Origin: Arachis hypogaea
Taxonomy: Eukaryota > Streptophyta > Magnoliopsida > Fabales > Fabaceae
Length of the DNA: 64,000 nucleotides
Assembly: GCF_003086295.3 (NCBI RefSeq)
Contig: NC_092040.1
Coordinates: 3,844,001-3,908,000, forward strand
Reading direction: 5' to 3'
A program made the translations under genes and the position numbers. This document shows, in pieces, positions 60,640 to 64,000 of this stretch. The notes under the pieces were generated by a model. That model was not told the origin of the DNA. It searched no databases and saw nothing but the letters and a program-made list of their open reading frames with translations. Numbering within the stretch: the stretch's first letter is position 1; each line of letters starts with the position of its first letter.

Positions 60640-61125
60640 CAATTTATCGAACTCCATGGTCAAAGATACTAGTAAGTTTATCATGAATTCTTCCTTCTTT
60701 AGAAAGAAAATATGTTTTTAGTGCGGTCAATGTCCCATCAAATTTAGACTCAAAACGTTTAAAATCAACTTGGGAGTAATTGATAGAAGACATTGAAGTC
60801 GAAGAAATGGCTAGCTGATTAGGACGATTGGCATTTCTAAAAGTATTAATAGGTGTTATTCCGGTATCCATGCATCGCACCTTACCAGAATGCTCTTTTC
60901 CAAACACTTTGCCAATAACATCATTTGGGATGGATCATATCCATCTTTCTCATCTTGAGTGACTAGTTTAATTTGTTCCTACAATTGAGATTTACACAAC
61001 AAAAAACAACAAAGTAATATTAATGTTTGTCGGAATTTCAAGTTTCACTTTGTACTAAAATTGGCCAATAAATTCAACTTACCGCTATATTTCTTGCTTC
61101 ATCGGTTACAAAACGCCACATCTTT
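60640..61125 (-). pseudogene. CACTA (En/Spm) transposase C-terminal relic
   Basis: On the minus strand one exon reads EQIKLVTQDEKDGYDPSQ and then, after losing one nucleotide near 60927, NDVIGKVFGKEHSGKVRCM, followed by a Ser/Thr/Asn-rich tail. This pattern (a plant En/Spm transposase C-terminus with GKEH-x-G-x-VR) is recognised from memory of plant CACTA proteins. A short upstream exon MWRFVTDEARNIA lies at about 61083-61122. The frameshift makes it non-functional. Confidence 0.6.
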
Positions 61126-62765
61126 CTTTTTAATTATGATTTTCTATGTACATTTCTTCACGGCTATTTTTTTGTTCCGTTTCTAAAAATTATATAAAAA
61201 AATATCAAATAAAGTTAAAAAGCATATGATAAATAAGAGTAAATACAAAAAATTTAAATTATGCTTCATACTATTTTATGTCTTTTTTTAGATGGGTTTT
61301 GAGCCACGATAAATTATTTGCTTATTAAAAACTTTTTTGTTTCTCCTACACATCTCTTATTAAGAAAGAAAATTGAAGATTAGAAAAGTGATTATGTATT
61401 AATATTAATGTTAAAAAATTTAGCATGTTATCATTGTAGAAGGTAGAAAATGATACCGAACAAAGAATGTCCATTAATTTCTGTTTATGCCTATCTACTC
61501 ATGCATGGATTATAGAACTCCTTCTACAACTTAATTCTATGTTGCATTGTGACCACTTTTTCGTAAGGCTCATTTTGCAATATCGCTTTGTAATGCCCTC
61601 ATAAATTTTGAAATAAAATTTGGGCTTTAAAAAAGAATCATACATAAATAACAAAATGTCGTTAAGAATATATGATTTTAATAGTAATTTAATACACGTA
61701 AATATTTTAAATATGTACTTTCAACAAGTTGCTAAAACACTCCTCAAATCTAGATCGAGATACTCACAAAGGTCTTGACCACTTTTAGAAATTGATTGGA
61801 AATAACTTACAATCAACTACCAATATTTTTAAATATTCAGTGAGTAAACTTTGGACTTTTTCAATAGCTTGTTGATCTTCAAAATTTACAACAATTTATT
61901 CATCTCTAGATAAATTATTAGTTTTTTTGAATTTTAGCTTTCCAATTTTAATAGTTCTGTCTATGCATTTAAATAAAAAATTTTAGACTAAATTAAAAAT
62001 TAAAAAATAAATTATTTGATAAAAAAAATTCATTCTAGATAAGTAATAGTGGTTTATGTTTCCTACTTTGACATTTAGCTTACTCTTTATTTTTCTAAGA
62101 ATACTTATTACTTAACAGTAAATCATATTAAATAATTCAGATTAGGTATTATAAAATTCAAAATCAAATACAATAATATTGTATAAACCAAACCTGTTAC
62201 ATAATGCAAAATAACATTTTTAAAAAAATAAAAAATTCAATTATAAACATCAACTCATCGGGTATTAACGGTAAAGAGTAAATATTTACAATAGTTATTA
62301 TTAGAAAAATTATCTCAAAATTCATAGAACAATAATAAAAAAAAATTACACTATATTTGATTATAATATTATTATTCATTCATCTTCTTTTTACGTACTC
62401 TTTTTTAGGTTTTTTTTAACTATTCCATTGTGTATATAAAATTTTCTCATTAAATTACGGAGTGCTCTCAAATTTAATTATTATATTAAATAATAATATT
62501 AAAAAGTTAGCACAATTTATTATTTTAATTATTATTTTTAATTATTAATCTAATTTTTTAATTTAATAATTTAATAATATATTTTTAATTTATATTATTT
62601 AAATATTATGATTAATTACTTATAAAAAAATAAATTTTATTACTCTCCTAATATTTTTCTTTAACTGAAATGGTATAGTACGATGTTTCGTATTAATTGA
62701 TAACAAAAAGTTATCTGTATTATACTCAAATTATTAACACATTAGTACTAATTAAACTACTATTT
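61126..62765. other. AT-rich region, nothing identified
   Basis: Long runs of A/T without a credible frame. It may contain the rest of the decayed CACTA element. No specific feature is supported. Confidence 0.35.
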
Positions 62766-63695
62766 CTATGGTTCTGAAAATCGAACCGAATCGACTGGTT
62801 CAATCTGATTAACCGAAAATTGGTCATTTAATCGGTTTGAATAAAGTTAGAAATCGTTTAACAAAAAATCGATAAAAAAATCGGTTGAACCGGCAGTTAA
62901 CCGATAAATCGACAAAACCGTCCGATTTTTTAGCGAGTTTTTGGTTTGAAAGTAGAACTTTTAAACAACGTCATTTTATTACTCCTCCTCTTTCGTCGCC
63001 GAGCTCGCCTTTTCTTTCGTCACCGAGCTCGCCTTCTCTTTCGTCGCCATTACTCGGCGCCGGCTGTTATTCACTTATTCCTCCTCGCTGCCTTCTGATT
63101 TTCTGTGCATGATTTTTTGATTTATTTGTTTGCTAGATTCATGATTTTGATTTTTTATTTTCTGAGGTTATTTGTTCATGATTTATTTGTATGCTGCTTC
63201 ATGATTCTGGTTGCTGAATTTATAGTTTTCTGATGTTATTTTGGATTCATGATTTTTTATTTTTTGAGGTTATTTTTGTTTTTGTTTTTTATTTTTTGGA
63301 TTACCTGTTTATGATGGAGATATTGAAACACTTAATGATGATTATGATTTTTGATGAGTTGCACCTTTGATTAGTTGAAAACTTGCTAGTAATTGTTTCT
63401 TTTGAACATAGAACATTATGGGTTTGTCATTATGTGCGTTTCTTTTATTTGATTATAAACTTTGATGTTTGAAGTTGTTTGTGAAGCTCTAATATTAAGT
63501 TATAGATAATTTATTATGTGAAATTTTAAATTTTATTAAGTTAAAAATTATTAAATTTATATATTTAAAATTATTTTTAGATTTTTTAATAATTTTTTAA
63601 TATTTAATTAAACCGATTGAACTTCGATCGAACTAATAAATTATTGAACCAGTAACTTTATCGGTTCATTGATCGGTCCGGTTCTCGCAACCTTG
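62766..63695. mobile_element. 930-bp TIR element
   Basis: The left end reads GGTTCTGAAAATCGAACCG and the right end, on the other strand, GGTTGCGAGAACCGGACCG, with repeated CCGATT/AATCGG words inside both ends. Flanks ACTACTATTT and ACTACTACTTT are similar, but no exact TSD was resolved, so hAT versus Mutator is open. The interior has a GC-rich direct repeat TTTCGTCGCCGAGCTCGCC (about 62990-63050). Confidence 0.6.
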
Positions 63696-64000
63696 ACTAC
63701 TACTTTGGAGCTTCTTCATGAGGACATTTCATGAGTAGTATCTGTGATTTAGCGTTTATTTTTTACATTAAATTTTAAATATTAAATTTTAATATTTTGA
63801 CAACTTAGACCCATATTTTAAGCACTATTAAGTATTAATAATTACATTTTTTGTATTACAACAAAAAAAAGTAAATATCTATTTTCGATATATATTTATT
63901 TTTCTAATAACAATGTGACCAAGAAAAAGACACTTTCAATATAAGTGATTTACTAATTCAATCTTGAGTAATCATAATAAGTAACAAATTCAACATAATT
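63696..64000. other. AT-rich window edge, nothing identified
   Basis: No coding or repeat signal recognised up to the end of the window. Confidence 0.4.

Overview
This is a plant nuclear window. The genes are intron-rich with GT-AG junctions, the intergenic DNA is AT-rich, and transposons are dense and nested. It is very probably a legume, most likely Arachis (peanut): two solo LTRs and several MITEs match, from memory, sequence families that are very common there. No database search was run, so the genus is an inference.

Host genes. (1) 1717-2843 (+): a three-exon DUF1218 (MWL/VCC-type) four-helix membrane protein. (2) 4129-13055 (-): a complete 20-exon, 595-aa SAC-domain phosphoinositide phosphatase of the RHD4/SAC6-8 clade, convergent with gene 1. 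(3) and (4) 35871-38356 (-) and 52765-53643 (-): two paralogous two-exon C2H2 zinc-finger proteins with C-terminal DLNxP (EAR) motifs. They have identical intron position and phase and are now separated by a large Helitron.

Helitrons are the main theme. Copy B (40282-52613, 12.3 kb) can be delimited at both ends: 5' A^TC, and 3' a CCCGTGC-ATC-GCACGGG hairpin followed by CTAG^T. It carries an 11-exon RPA-like OB-fold/DUF223 gene and a multi-exon RepHel gene (zinc region, Helitron_like_N, HUH/two-Tyr Rep, PIF1 helicase). Each gene has one premature stop. Copy A (about 14598-32182) is older. Its RPA-like gene (14896-17693, 536 aa) is still fully open, but its RepHel (21751-28033) has stops, frameshifts and a lost Rep tyrosine. 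Copy A was later invaded by a hAT-like element that itself holds a solo LTR (target-site duplication, TSD, CCTAC), by a second solo LTR (TSD CGTAT) inside the helicase domain, by a Mutator-like element carrying a three-exon TGA-type bZIP fragment (Pack-MULE, TSD TTATCTTTA), and by a 171-bp MITE.

The other DNA transposons (32-35 kb, 54-56 kb, 62.8-63.7 kb, plus small MITEs) are mostly Mutator-type with 9-bp TSDs. One has TIRs of more than 200 bp flanking a broken GRF-type zinc-finger gene. The segment 56.4-61.1 kb holds CACTA remnants interrupted by an LTR-like non-coding block with a GTTCGTGGTGG repeat array. No tRNA or rRNA gene and no CRISPR array was seen.
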